Shown here: one piece after another, positions 17,181 through 26,678 of the stretch
How positions within the stretch are numbered: the stretch's first letter is position 1
Layout of the letters: each line of letters begins with the position of its first letter
Source: Belliella baltica DSM 15883
GTDB taxonomy: Bacteria > Bacteroidota > Bacteroidia > Cytophagales > Cyclobacteriaceae
Reading direction: 5' to 3'
Assembly (NCBI RefSeq): GCF_000265405.1
Contig: NC_018010.1
Location: 2,377,501-2,441,500, forward strand
Length of the DNA: 64,000 nucleotides
Notes under the pieces: generated by a model
The model's database searches: none
The model's input: only the letters and a program-made list of their open reading frames with translations
What the model was told of the DNA's origin: nothing
Made by a program: the position numbers and the translations under genes

Positions 17181-18866
17181 TTAGAAGTTCTCGAGCTTTT
17201 TACTAATCTCAGCTTTGATGTGTTTTAGGATTTCCGCGTTTTTGCTGCTATTTGATTTGATTTCAATAAGTTTTGGTTTTAAAGAGCTTTTATAAAAATC
17301 TTCCAAGGCTAAATCTAACCCTTCTTCATCATGGACTAGGTTGTAGTCAAAATCAAACTCTTTGCATAGGTTACTCGCATTTAGAGCTTGAGTGGTTTCA
17401 AAAAACTCTTCTAATTCAGGCTGCTTTGCAGGTCCGTCGATAAGTCTAAAGATGCCACCTGCATGATTGTTCAGTAAGATAATTCTCAAATTTGGAGTAT
17501 CGTAATTGTGCCAAAATGCATTTCTATCATAAAAGAAAGCTAAATCACCGGTGATCAAGGTGACCGATTCCTTGGTGGTCATGGCACAACCAACGGCAGT
17601 ACTGTTGCTTCCATCAATTCCACTTGTACCTCTATTGCAAATCACTTCTTGTGCTCTTGCTCCTAGAAAATTGACATACCGAACGGTCATGCTATTGGCC
17701 AAATGAAGTTTTGACCGATCTGGAGTAGACTTAAGGACTGTAGATACAGCTCTGTATTCTCCAAATTCAGCATTGGATAAGAGAGTAGGAAGTGAGTTTT
17801 TGATCGATTGATCTAAGCTTTTCCAATTTGAAACAAATTCTGAATCTGATTGAATCTGATTTTCTACAAAATTCAAAAACTCAATTGCTGAACAGTAAAT
17901 TGTTTGGGTTAGACTTTGATAAGTATCTGGACTTTGTCCAGACTCTTGGATATGCCAATGTTCAGCTTTTGATTTTCTTAGAAATAATTTAAGATTTTTG
18001 GAAATGATAGATTTTCCAAATGAAAGGATCAAATCAGGTTGAAGCTTTTCTTCGATGTGCTCTTTTCCTAAAAAATGATCATGGAAATTTACCGTTTCTT
18101 CCGATTGTAAGTTGCAAATGGTATCTGTAATGACTACCGCATTTCCAGCTTTGGTAATGTTATTTAAAACTGTTTTTAATTTTTCGTTTGGTCTTTGTTG
18201 ACCGGGAACAATAAGGATTCTATTAAAATTTTTGAGTTTTGATGCTATTTTTTGTTTGGAATCATCAGAAAGCGAAGCACTTCCTTGGAGCATTTCAATA
18301 TTTTTGACTTTGGAATTGAATACAAAACTTTCGTTTTTTTCTGGATAAAAGGGCTCTCTTAAAGGGATATTTATATGTACCGGACCAGAAGGATATTGCA
18401 TAGCCAAATTGATCGCTTCATTGGTAATTCTGTTGGCATGCCATAATTTATCTGGATGAGTATATTCATCAGGAAATGTGAAAGAGCCTTTTACATGCTT
18501 TCCGTAGATATCTGTTTGTCGAATAGTCTGCCCATCCCATTGATCTATCCACTCGGGGGGTCTGTCAGCAGTGATGACGAGCAGAGGGATTTGTTGGAAA
18601 AAAGCTTCTGCGACTGCTGGAGCATAATTGTAAGCAGCAGATCCAGAAGTGCACACCAATGCAACTGGAGATTCATACTGTTGAGCCATTCCCAATGCAA
18701 TAAAAGCTGCTGAGCGCTCGTCAGAGATTGTTCTAGAGTGAATTTCTGGATGCCTAACAAAAGCTAAAGTAATGGGAGCACATCTTGATCCGGGAGAAAG
18801 AATGGCATGATTAACTCCTTTTTGGGCACAAAGTTCAACAAGGTTATTGATTGGTTCGAGGATCAA
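17181..18866 (-). CDS. menD: 2-succinyl-5-enolpyruvyl-6-hydroxy-3-cyclohexene-1-carboxylate synthase
   Basis: 561-residue thiamine-diphosphate enzyme. It has the MenD N-terminal signature 'AILSPGSRCAPITLAFVRHP' and 'DERSAAFIALGMAQ' (glutamate/TPP contact), and the C-terminal metal/TPP motif 'GDLAFFYDRNAFW...NLRIILLNN'. It condenses isochorismate with 2-oxoglutarate in menaquinone synthesis. The start is a TTG at 18866 that overlaps the TGA of menF (TTGA); no ATG is available and the N-terminus matches the family from this codon. Translational coupling to menF is likely. Confidence 0.94.
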   Translation of the reverse strand: MILEPINNLVELCAQKGVNHAILSPGSRCAPITLAFVRHPEIHSRTISDERSAAFIALGMAQQYESPVALVCTSGSAAYNYAPAVAEAFFQQIPLLVITADRPPEWIDQWDGQTIRQTDIYGKHVKGSFTFPDEYTHPDKLWHANRITNEAINLAMQYPSGPVHINIPLREPFYPEKNESFVFNSKVKNIEMLQGSASLSDDSKQKIASKLKNFNRILIVPGQQRPNEKLKTVLNNITKAGNAVVITDTICNLQSEETVNFHDHFLGKEHIEEKLQPDLILSFGKSIISKNLKLFLRKSKAEHWHIQESGQSPDTYQSLTQTIYCSAIEFLNFVENQIQSDSEFVSNWKSLDQSIKNSLPTLLSNAEFGEYRAVSTVLKSTPDRSKLHLANSMTVRYVNFLGARAQEVICNRGTSGIDGSNSTAVGCAMTTKESVTLITGDLAFFYDRNAFWHNYDTPNLRIILLNNHAGGIFRLIDGPAKQPELEEFFETTQALNASNLCKEFDFDYNLVHDEEGLDLALEDFYKSSLKPKLIEIKSNSSKNAEILKHIKAEISKKLENF

Positions 18867-20080
18867 AGCGAATCGGTTAAGTTTAAATGTCTGCCAATAA
18901 TATCACATTTCATTTCTGTTTCTTCCCATTCTTTTTCAGGAATAGAATCTTCTGTTACACCAGCACCTGCATACAAAATTGCAAATCCTTCCATCAATCT
19001 GGCTGTTCTTAAATTAACATAAATAGCAGTTTCGTCTTCAATGTTGACGGGTCCGATAAATCCTGCAAATAGCGATCTGTCGAATTTCTCATGTAGTCTC
19101 AAAAAGTCAAAAGCTTCCTTTCTAGGCATTCCACACACTGCAGATGTTGGGTGAAGTAACTCCAACATTACAGAGCCAAGTTTTGGAAAGTTTGTGTTTT
19201 TCATATTGACTTTGAAATCTGACCTCAAATGGAGTAGATTTCCAGCCATAACAGTCTTTGGACCAATTTCATCATATTCTCTCAATCTGATTTTCTTAAA
19301 GCAATCCACAATATACCTACTTACCAAAGCTTGTTCTTCAATTTCCTTTTGGGTCCAAGCAGTATTTTTTAAAGGATTTTCTCCCGAAACTTTCTGTGTT
19401 CCTGCCAAAGACATGGTTGAAAACTGATCTCCTTTAGTTTGGATCAATACTTCAGGTGAAGCACCTAGCCACGAACCAACTTTTGGAATATGGAAAAAAT
19501 TAACAAAAGCATTTGGGTAAGATTCGATCAGACGTTTAATTGATTTCACCAAATCAAATTGTTCATGTAATTCTATCTTTTTGAGTTTGGCGGGAACGAT
19601 TTTATTCAATCTTTCAGCTTTTATTTCTTCGATGCCCTTTTCTACTAAATTTATAAAGTCCTGTCTTGTACATTCAAAGTGAGTTTCTCTCAGACCCTCT
19701 ATTCCATCTGTGATGAGAGATTTGTTGATTCTTTTAGCACTTTCTTCTATTGACTTGATTTCGGAAATATCATTCAAGTCATTTTTATAGTCTTCAAATG
19801 AAAGCTGAAGGTTAATTTTAAAATAAGTACTAGCCTGAAGGAAATAAGCTTTTTTATCTTCTTGATCTTCAAAAGGATGTACTATGAATCCTGGAGTCAA
19901 TTCTTCTAAAATTGGGGATACACGTTTTGTTTCTCCAGTGCTATCTATCAAAATATGGAGAAATTGGGATTTAGGCTGTCTCCAAACAGCAACTTGGTGG
20001 CCCTCTTCTAGATTCTTTGCAAGAAGATTGCTCAAATAATGAATTAAATTATCGAATTGTATTGCTACTGCACTTTGCAT
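18863..20080 (-). CDS. menF: Isochorismate synthase
   Basis: 405 residues, a chorismate-utilising enzyme. C-terminal blocks 'EIKAERLNKIVPAKLKKI', 'GSWLGASPEVLIQ', 'SLAGTQKV', 'HPTSAVCGMPRKEAFDFL' and 'YAGAGVTEDSIPEKEWEETEMK' are those of MenF/EntC/TrpE relatives; position next to menD makes isochorismate synthase the best call. The ATG at 20080 lies just after the thioesterase stop; a TTG at 20095 would overlap it. This draws chorismate from the pathway encoded at 53-61 kb. Confidence 0.92.
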   Translation of the reverse strand: MQSAVAIQFDNLIHYLSNLLAKNLEEGHQVAVWRQPKSQFLHILIDSTGETKRVSPILEELTPGFIVHPFEDQEDKKAYFLQASTYFKINLQLSFEDYKNDLNDISEIKSIEESAKRINKSLITDGIEGLRETHFECTRQDFINLVEKGIEEIKAERLNKIVPAKLKKIELHEQFDLVKSIKRLIESYPNAFVNFFHIPKVGSWLGASPEVLIQTKGDQFSTMSLAGTQKVSGENPLKNTAWTQKEIEEQALVSRYIVDCFKKIRLREYDEIGPKTVMAGNLLHLRSDFKVNMKNTNFPKLGSVMLELLHPTSAVCGMPRKEAFDFLRLHEKFDRSLFAGFIGPVNIEDETAIYVNLRTARLMEGFAILYAGAGVTEDSIPEKEWEETEMKCDIIGRHLNLTDSL

Positions 20081-20081
20081 A

Positions 20082-20504
20082 TTATTTCTTATCAATTACT
20101 GCCATGGTAATTCTACTGATACAGCTAAGTTCTTTTTGATCTGTATAGATTTTTATTTCCCAAACTTGGGTTTTTTTACCAATATGGATCGGTTTTGTAA
20201 TTCCAGTGACATATCCGGCCTTAACAGATTTCAAGTGATTGGCATTTATTTCTAAGCCCACACAATACTGCTTTTGATGATCTACAAGACAGGTAGCTGC
20301 CACACTCCCCAATGTCTCTGCGAGTACTATATTTGCTCCTCCATGTAACAGCCCAAGGGGTTGTTTGGTTCTAGAATCTACAGGCATTGTGGCCTCCAAA
20401 TAATCTTCTCCAATTTTTGTAAATTTTATATCTAAAAAATCAGTCATGGATCCTTTTCCCAAGTTGTTGAGAGTATCCAAAGTCAGGTTTGCTGGAAATA
20501 TCAT
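20082..20504 (-). CDS. Hotdog thioesterase, probable 1,4-dihydroxy-2-naphthoyl-CoA hydrolase
   Basis: 140 residues of the PaaI/MenI hotdog family, with 'LGLLHGGANIVLAETLGSVAA' carrying the conserved HGG and catalytic acid. Start at 20504 gives the family-typical 'TLDTLNNLGKGSM' N-terminus. Its position directly before menF and menD suggests it is the DHNA-CoA hydrolase (MenI) of menaquinone synthesis; another acyl-CoA substrate is possible. It is divergent from the histidine phosphatase with only 28 bases between the start codons, so promoters must overlap. Confidence 0.85.
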   Translation of the reverse strand: MIFPANLTLDTLNNLGKGSMTDFLDIKFTKIGEDYLEATMPVDSRTKQPLGLLHGGANIVLAETLGSVAATCLVDHQKQYCVGLEINANHLKSVKAGYVTGITKPIHIGKKTQVWEIKIYTDQKELSCISRITMAVIDKK

Positions 20505-20532
20505 GAATTTTGGGATAAAAGTTATTTCTTTG

Positions 20533-21186
20533 ATGTTTGAAACAAAAATAGAGAATCTTGTTAAGGAAAAAAATTACATCGTAAGACACGGACAGACAGA
20601 TTATAATTTGAGAGGAGTAGTTCAAGGAAGCGGGATTGATGCGCCTCTAAATTCGAATGGACTTAGACAAGGAAAAGCTTTTTTTGATGCCTATAAAGAA
20701 ATTCCTTTTGAAAAGGTTTACTATACAGGCTTACAAAGAACAAAGCAGTCTGTTCAAGGATTTCTCAATTTAAATATTCCTTCGGAGTCTATTATTGAAT
20801 TCAATGAAATTAGTTGGGGAAAGTATGAAGGCTTACCTATGACGCATGACGAAAATGAATATTATTTACAGATGCTCAAAAGGTGGTCTTTGGGAGATTT
20901 AGATTATGCAATAGCAGGTGGAGAAAGTCCAAATATGGTAGTTTTTCGCTTGAAAATTGGGTTAGAGAAAATATTAAATCAACCTGAAAAATTAATACTT
21001 ATCTGTATGCATGGTAGAGCAATGAGGATGCTATTAAGTATATTGATGAATTATGAATTGAAATTCATGGATGAATTTAAGCATCAGAACCTTGGTCTTT
21101 ACGAATTAAATATGGATGATTCTGGGGTTTTCAGAATTTTAAAATACAATTCTGGAGCGCACCTTAAGGGTTTGGAGTTGATTTAA
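20533..21186 (+). CDS. Histidine phosphatase superfamily protein
   Basis: 217 residues with the phosphohistidine signature 'IVRHGQTDYNLRGVVQG' near the N-terminus, 'ISWGKYEGLPMT' in the middle and the second catalytic His in 'ICMHGRAMRMLL'. These are the marks of cofactor-dependent phosphoglycerate mutase-like or alpha-ribazole phosphatase-like enzymes; the substrate is open. The ATG at 20533 directly follows a CTTTG sequence resembling a promoter -7 box. The last 48 bases overlap the end of the convergent gene. Confidence 0.88.
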   Translation: MFETKIENLVKEKNYIVRHGQTDYNLRGVVQGSGIDAPLNSNGLRQGKAFFDAYKEIPFEKVYYTGLQRTKQSVQGFLNLNIPSESIIEFNEISWGKYEGLPMTHDENEYYLQMLKRWSLGDLDYAIAGGESPNMVVFRLKIGLEKILNQPEKLILICMHGRAMRMLLSILMNYELKFMDEFKHQNLGLYELNMDDSGVFRILKYNSGAHLKGLELI

Positions 21187-21591
21187 AAAAAAATTGCTGG
21201 ATTTTTTACTACTTTTCTCAATTTTGCTTTCTATACTTGAAAGAAATGCTTGATAAACTCCTTTTGACTGTTCTAAGTCAATAATTTGGAAAGCTACATC
21301 ATTGAGTGTAGTGATAGTAGTTTGATTTACTCTTACAATATGATCTCCAAGTAAGCATCTATCAATTTTATCTTGAGTAGTTTTAAGTATAATTGCTGCG
21401 TCAGAATTTCCTGAATAAGATTTTGTTTCAAAAAGATTCATTAAGCTTAATTCGATATATTCGGGACTTGTTCTGTTATTTTTCAGCTCTACTTTATCAA
21501 ATATTATTAAAAAAGTCTTTTCATTTGGGTTTTTTGCAAAGCCCAAACTAAAGAAGGAAAATAAGAATATTGTCAAAAGTAAATTTTTCAT
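21139..21591 (-). CDS. Exported hypothetical protein
   Basis: 150 residues with a signal peptide of about 19 residues (ending 'SLGFA'). The mature protein is basic at its end and contains a PDZ-like run 'LLGDHIVRVNQTTITTLNDVAFQI', which looks like part of a PDZ domain, although it is too short to call firmly. Function unknown. Its 3' end overlaps the histidine phosphatase gene tail to tail by 48 bases. Confidence 0.6.
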   Translation of the reverse strand: MKNLLLTIFLFSFFSLGFAKNPNEKTFLIIFDKVELKNNRTSPEYIELSLMNLFETKSYSGNSDAAIILKTTQDKIDRCLLGDHIVRVNQTTITTLNDVAFQIIDLEQSKGVYQAFLSSIESKIEKSSKKSSNFFLNQLQTLKVRSRIVF

Positions 21592-21702
21592 AATTGAAAT
21601 GTATAAAAATTTAACGGATATGTCAAGAGATGGTTTACAGAGTCTTCAAATTTTTAAAAGTGTATGTTCAAAGAATGTTGATTTAGCTAGAAAGCAAAAA
21701 AA

Positions 21703-21726
21703 AAGATCTGAAATTTTTCAGACCTT
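21703..21726 (-). terminator. Terminator after the zinc-ribbon gene
   Basis: On the minus strand AAGGTCTGAAA pairs with TTTCAGATCTT (one G-T wobble) and is followed by nine or more T. The wobble pairs only on this strand, which fixes its direction. Confidence 0.8.
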
Positions 21727-21733
21727 GATATAA

Positions 21734-22504
21734 TTAAGATTTCGTACTTCTTTTTTTCTTTGGTGCTACTTCCTCCTCAATTTCATCTTCAACACCCGAG
21801 AAGATTCTTCCACAATGTTCACAAACAATCAGCTTCTTCTTTTCTCTAATGTCTGCTTGTCTTTGTGGTGGAACTACATTGAAGCAGCCCCCACAAGCAC
21901 CTCTTTTTACCAAAACCACTGCCAAACCGTTTTTAGCATTCACTCTGATTTTAGAATAAGATTTGGCAAGTCTATCTTCGATTTTTTTCATTGCCTTTTC
22001 TCTGTCCGCATTAAGTTTTGCTTCTTCAGCTTCACTTTCAGCAACGATATTTTGCAATTCTCCTTGTTTGTTTTCAAGGTCTTTTTTTCTATCCTTCACT
22101 ACTTCTTTCAGCTCATCAAGATCTCTATTTTTGGTTTCGATTCTTGTTTGAGCTTCTCCAATTTTCTTTTTTGAAACTTGGATCTCTAAATCTTGAAGTT
22201 CTAGTTCTTTGGTGATGGCGTCATATTCTCTGTTGTTTCTGACGTTCATCTGCTGTTCTTGATATTTCTTGATCAGCTTTTCAGATTCTTTTATATTTTC
22301 CTTGTGCTTTTTGATTTCTTCATCAAGGCTAAGGATATCTGAATTGAATTTTTCTACTCTAGTTTCATAACCAGCGATTTCATCTTCTAAGTCTTGGACT
22401 TCCTCTGGAAGAGCTCCTCTTACTTTGATGATTGAATCTAGGCGGGAATCTATCTTTTGAAGATTATGTAATGCTTCAAGTCTCTGTGCAACGGTACTTT
22501 CCAT
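21734..22504 (-). CDS. Coiled-coil zinc-ribbon protein (CT398/C4-type family)
   Basis: 256 residues. Residues 20-190 form a long antiparallel coiled coil with heptad-like charged repeats, and the C-terminus is a C4 zinc ribbon ('GACGGCFNVVPPQ...LIVCEHCGRIF'). This matches the CdsZ/CT398-type family, linked in other bacteria to nucleic-acid or secretion-related roles; the function in Bacteroidota is not established. It starts 3 bases after the Nif3-like gene, a pairing I believe is common in this phylum. Confidence 0.88.
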   Translation of the reverse strand: MESTVAQRLEALHNLQKIDSRLDSIIKVRGALPEEVQDLEDEIAGYETRVEKFNSDILSLDEEIKKHKENIKESEKLIKKYQEQQMNVRNNREYDAITKELELQDLEIQVSKKKIGEAQTRIETKNRDLDELKEVVKDRKKDLENKQGELQNIVAESEAEEAKLNADREKAMKKIEDRLAKSYSKIRVNAKNGLAVVLVKRGACGGCFNVVPPQRQADIREKKKLIVCEHCGRIFSGVEDEIEEEVAPKKKRSTKS

Positions 22505-22507
22505 GTA

Positions 22508-23608
22508 CTATATGTAAGTTATCGGATTCGTAACTACTTTTGTCAAATAGAGTGCAATATTAGTGAATTTTTGTGACAAAAGCTCCAATAATAAATCTTT
22601 TGTATATATTTCACTTTCGTAATGTCCGATGTCACAAATAACTATTTGATTTTCAGCATCAAAGAATTCATGATATTTTATATCAGAGGTAATAAAGATA
22701 TCAGCTCTCGTTTTTTTAGCCATAGGCAAAAGAAAAATCCCGGCACCTCCACACACAGCTACTCTTTTGATTTCTTTGTTTAATAGCTTGGTATGTTTGA
22801 TAATTTTGAGATTCATTTTTGACTTGAGCAGGTTTAAAAATTCATTTTCCCCCATGCTTGAAGCTAATTCCCCAATCATTCCAGCACCAACTTCCTGATT
22901 TTCATTTTCCAATTTATGAAGATAATATGCGACTTCTTCATAAGGGTGAACTTGTTTCAATACTCCAAGAACTTTTTGTTCCAAATGGGAGGGTAGCATT
23001 ACTTCAACCCTTGACTCAGGTTCTCGATGAAAGCTGTTCTTTTTACCTACACTAGGATTAGAATTTGTTGAAGGTGTAAAAGTTCCTGTCCCTTCTGAAA
23101 TAAAACTACAATCTTTGTATTCTCCGATTCTTCCTGCGCCAGCTTCAAATAAAGCTTCAAGTACTGAATTGATGTTGGCATGTGGAACAAAAGTAGTAAG
23201 CTTAGTTAATAATTCTTTTTTAGGAGATAAGACCTTCGTCTTTTCAAGTCCTAATTGATCACAGATTTTTTTATTCACACCAATTGCTACATGATCCAGA
23301 TTTGTATGAATGGCATAGATGGCGATATCATTTTTTATAGCTTTGATTATTGTTCGTTCTACATAGTTCTTTCCAGTCAGACTTCTCAGACCTTTGAAGA
23401 CTATCGGATGATGAGCTACGACAAGATTACAATCCAATTTCATAGCTTCATCGATTACTTCTTCCGTAGCATCTAAAGAGCACAAAATACCTTTTACCTT
23501 GTCTTTTGGATTTCCTGTAAGTAATTGTGCATTGTCGTAAGACTCTTGATATGCAGGAGGAGCAAGTTTTTCTAAATAAGAAACAACATCGCTGATCGTA
23601 TAAACCAT
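22508..23608 (-). CDS. Nif3-like dinuclear metal centre protein (DUF34)
   Basis: 366 residues, the long form of the family with a YqfO-type insertion between the two halves. N-terminal 'VVAHHPIVFKGLRSLTGKNYVERTI' provides metal-ligand histidines and the C-terminal 'IVICDIGHYESEIYTKDLL' supplies the second set. Family members form hexamers and are thought to act as GTP cyclohydrolase-like or metal-handling proteins, but their role is debated. Translated just ahead of the zinc-ribbon gene; divergent from lpxK. Confidence 0.92.
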   Translation of the reverse strand: MVYTISDVVSYLEKLAPPAYQESYDNAQLLTGNPKDKVKGILCSLDATEEVIDEAMKLDCNLVVAHHPIVFKGLRSLTGKNYVERTIIKAIKNDIAIYAIHTNLDHVAIGVNKKICDQLGLEKTKVLSPKKELLTKLTTFVPHANINSVLEALFEAGAGRIGEYKDCSFISEGTGTFTPSTNSNPSVGKKNSFHREPESRVEVMLPSHLEQKVLGVLKQVHPYEEVAYYLHKLENENQEVGAGMIGELASSMGENEFLNLLKSKMNLKIIKHTKLLNKEIKRVAVCGGAGIFLLPMAKKTRADIFITSDIKYHEFFDAENQIVICDIGHYESEIYTKDLLLELLSQKFTNIALYLTKVVTNPITYI

Positions 23609-23641
23609 ATATTTTAATTTAATTTGTCAATCAAAATTAAC

Positions 23642-23650
23642 TAAAATTTG
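23642..23650 (+). promoter_or_regulatory. Putative -7 box (TAAAATTTG) abutting the lpxK start
   Basis: TAAAATTTG ends three bases before the lpxK ATG. A TTTG at 23623-23626 could act as the -33 element, although the spacing is a few bases short of ideal. Confidence 0.35.
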
Positions 23651-23653
23651 CAA

Positions 23654-24712
23654 ATGCGTTGGTTTGTTCCGCTGCTTTATCCTTTTTCTTTACTCTATGA
23701 TTTGGGTACACGTCTTAGAAATCGAATGTTTGACGTTGGATTGAAAAAAAGTATTGAATTTTCTATTCCTACCATTGTTGTTGGTAATTTAAGTATGGGA
23801 GGAACAGGGAAAACGCCTTTTGTAGAGTTATTGATCAGGCTTTTTTCTGAAAAATATCAAATTTGCACACTCAGCAGAGGATATGGTCGTACGACAAAAG
23901 GATTTATTCTAGCAAATAAGAATGCTACAGCTTCACAAATTGGTGATGAACCTTTTCAGATTTATTCAAAGTTTGGCGATAAAATTAATGTGGCAGTAGG
24001 AGAAGAGCGTATTCTTGCCATTCCTGAAATAATAGCTCAAAAACCAGAAACTGAAGTTGTCATTTTAGACGATGCTTTTCAACATCGCTATGTGAAGGGT
24101 GATTTAAATATTATGTTGACGACCTATCAGAAGCCATTTTTTGAAGATAAAGTTGTTCCACTAGGAACCTTGAGAGAAGCAAAAGTTGGCGCACGGAGAG
24201 CAGGAGTAATCATAGTTACTAAGTGTCCTAGTGATATGGCTAATGATTCTAAAAGACGATTATCTCTAGAGATTAAAAAAAATAATCCACAAGTGAAGGT
24301 TATTTTTGCAGGTTTAAAATATGGGAATCCAATTGATATTGGTTATTCATCAAAGATTAATTTTCAAAATGTGATTCTAGTTTCAGGAATTGCAGATAAC
24401 AGTTTATTCAAAAAAGAAGTAAAAAAACAATATCAAGTTGTCAAAGAATTTACATTTTCTGATCATCATCATTATAAAATCAATGATGTTAAAAAAATCG
24501 TTGAATTCATGAAAGATTGGCCTGATTCAGTAATTTTAACAACTGAAAAAGATGCAGTCAAACTTAAAGCGCCTATATTTCGAGAATATTTAGAAGAAAT
24601 TGCGATTTTTGCTCTTCCAATTGAAGTTAACCTAAGTGAAGAAGATTTACTTTGGCTAGAAAAGAGTGTTTCAAAGGTGATAAAGGACAAAGGTTATATC
24701 CGTGAGATTTAG
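23654..24712 (+). CDS. lpxK: Tetraacyldisaccharide 4'-kinase
   Basis: 352-residue inner-membrane-associated kinase that phosphorylates the lipid A disaccharide at the 4' position. The P-loop is in 'VVGNLSMGGTGKTPFVELL' (about 40-58), followed by 'LSRGYGRTTKGF' and 'VILDDAFQHRYVKGDLNIML', all standard LpxK blocks. The ATG at 23654 gives the expected N-terminal membrane helix ('MRWFVPLLYPFSLLYDLG'). First gene of an lpxK-porin-miaE operon: the next gene's GTG overlaps its end. Confidence 0.95.
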   Translation: MRWFVPLLYPFSLLYDLGTRLRNRMFDVGLKKSIEFSIPTIVVGNLSMGGTGKTPFVELLIRLFSEKYQICTLSRGYGRTTKGFILANKNATASQIGDEPFQIYSKFGDKINVAVGEERILAIPEIIAQKPETEVVILDDAFQHRYVKGDLNIMLTTYQKPFFEDKVVPLGTLREAKVGARRAGVIIVTKCPSDMANDSKRRLSLEIKKNNPQVKVIFAGLKYGNPIDIGYSSKINFQNVILVSGIADNSLFKKEVKKQYQVVKEFTFSDHHHYKINDVKKIVEFMKDWPDSVILTTEKDAVKLKAPIFREYLEEIAIFALPIEVNLSEEDLLWLEKSVSKVIKDKGYIREI

Positions 24713-26678
24713 ATACTATAGTATATTTATATTTTTTGTAGGCTTTTTTGTAGCAGAAGAAGCCTTTTCTCAAAGGCCTACAAGAGTTCCACCACCAGGG
24801 TCTGGCACTTTTCCTCCGCAGCAACAAAGGCAGCAAAGAGAAGTAGTAAATGAAGGAGAAGGAGATGATGATACAAATGGCAGGAGGAAATTAATAGATG
24901 ATTCGACCAAAATGGTATTTGGTCCAAAGACTACTTTGTATTTCTTCGAAAAGGATGTTAAGAGAAATCGAATCAAAAAGACAGAATTAGACACTTTGTT
25001 GAATGGTTTTCATTATTATGAACCAGTAGCTAGCTCGGGTTGGAAATATCAAGACCTTGGAAACATTGGAACTGCTTCAAAACCGATTTTTTATCAAGCT
25101 CCCAAAATGATAGGAACCACTTCTGGATTCACTGCTTATGATCTTTATCACCATTCCCCTGATAGCATCAAGTATTATGATACGAAGTCACCTTATACGA
25201 AAATGGCGCTGTTTTTTGGAGGGGGGAATAGAAATATGATGGATTTGGAATTTGCTAGAAATGTCACACCAAATTGGAATGTTGGGTTTAATATTCATAC
25301 TATCCGAGCAACCAAAACACTCAATCCAGCAAGAAGAGATGATCTTGGGACTGTTCAAAACTCTTATTCATTTCAGACAAGTTATAAATCTGATAATGAA
25401 AAATATTTTCTGTTAGCAAATTTTTCAAGGATGAGACATCAAGTTGCCGAACAAGGTGGTATCATCCCTCCAGATGTGGATAGTACTTCTCTATACTTCA
25501 CATATGAAGATGCTAAAGTATGGCTTCGAAATTCTCAAGCGGTTGATTTGAGACAAGATTATCATTTGTATCATGAATATGAATTGCTAAAAGGCTGGCA
25601 GATTTATCAGGTCTTTGATAAAAGGAAACAAGATGTCACATTCAAGGCTGCATTAAATTCTGCTGATGGTGCTTTTTTTGATTTGTACAATCCTGATAGG
25701 TTCAATAGACAAGATAGTACAATCAATTATAATAATTTTTCAGAATGGAGAAATGAAGCAGGATTCAAAGGAGATTTGGGTTTGCTATATTATAATGCTT
25801 TTGTGAAATTCCGAACGGGAAGAATGGAAAGTAACTATTTTGTCAACCCCAATGGATTTGATGAATTATCTTTAGGTGGCGCTTTGCGAGGGGATTTGAA
25901 TGAGAAATGGAGCTTTGAAGCGGAGGGAGAATATTTGATTCCTGGAGCATTTAGGATTCATGGATTGTTTGTCTCACCTTTTTTAGAGGCTTCATACACC
26001 AAAGCTCTATACAAGCCAACTTCTATGCAAGTCTTATCTCGCGGGAATCATCATCGATGGAGCAATGACTTTTCAAATATTGGACTTGATCAAATCCAAG
26101 GTGTTATCAAAGCAGATTTCAAAAGATGGAGTATCAGACCTAACCTGACGATCAATAGAGTAAATAATTATGTTTTTTTTGATGAAAATCAACAAGCTAC
26201 TCAAGCTTCAGGTGAAGCATTTATGTTAATCCCAGGGGTCAAAACTAGTTTTAATGCAGGTGGGAAGTTGTTTTGGGAGACAGAAGCTTACTATACTTTG
26301 ATCACAGGAGGAGGCGCCGATAACTTCCGGATTCCAGAGATATTTGTAAATAGTAGAATTTATTTCGATAGCCCATTATTTGATGAAAACCTTTTTGTTC
26401 AAATCGGTTTGGAAGGTAGATACAGAAGTGAATATTTCGCTGAGGCATATAATCCGGCCATGCAGCAATTCTATCTTCAGGATAGATTTTCGAATGTTGA
26501 GGGATATCCAGTGATTGATTTCTTTCTAAATGCAAGAATTAATAGAACTAGAATCTTATTGAGATATAACCATGTGAATAGTAACTTGCTTTCTGTACCT
26601 GGTTATTTTGTCACTCCTGATTTCACAGGATTGAAGAGAACACTTGATATAGGGATTTCATGGCCTTTATTTGATTGA
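24702..26678 (+). CDS. Putative porin, Bacteroidota outer-membrane family
   Basis: 658 residues. A signal peptide ends near 'EEAFSQ' (about residue 23), followed by a Pro/Gln/Gly-rich stretch and then a long beta-barrel-like body with alternating aromatic residues ('WKYQDLGNIGTAS', 'NVGFNIHTIRATKT', 'YFLLANFSRMRHQ', 'RTRILLRYNHVN'), ending in 'LDIGISWPLFD'. This fits the 'putative porin' family. The start is a GTG overlapping the last 11 bases of lpxK; the following miaE gene overlaps its stop. Transport specificity unknown. Confidence 0.85.
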   Translation: MRFRYYSIFIFFVGFFVAEEAFSQRPTRVPPPGSGTFPPQQQRQQREVVNEGEGDDDTNGRRKLIDDSTKMVFGPKTTLYFFEKDVKRNRIKKTELDTLLNGFHYYEPVASSGWKYQDLGNIGTASKPIFYQAPKMIGTTSGFTAYDLYHHSPDSIKYYDTKSPYTKMALFFGGGNRNMMDLEFARNVTPNWNVGFNIHTIRATKTLNPARRDDLGTVQNSYSFQTSYKSDNEKYFLLANFSRMRHQVAEQGGIIPPDVDSTSLYFTYEDAKVWLRNSQAVDLRQDYHLYHEYELLKGWQIYQVFDKRKQDVTFKAALNSADGAFFDLYNPDRFNRQDSTINYNNFSEWRNEAGFKGDLGLLYYNAFVKFRTGRMESNYFVNPNGFDELSLGGALRGDLNEKWSFEAEGEYLIPGAFRIHGLFVSPFLEASYTKALYKPTSMQVLSRGNHHRWSNDFSNIGLDQIQGVIKADFKRWSIRPNLTINRVNNYVFFDENQQATQASGEAFMLIPGVKTSFNAGGKLFWETEAYYTLITGGGADNFRIPEIFVNSRIYFDSPLFDENLFVQIGLEGRYRSEYFAEAYNPAMQQFYLQDRFSNVEGYPVIDFFLNARINRTRILLRYNHVNSNLLSVPGYFVTPDFTGLKRTLDIGISWPLFD

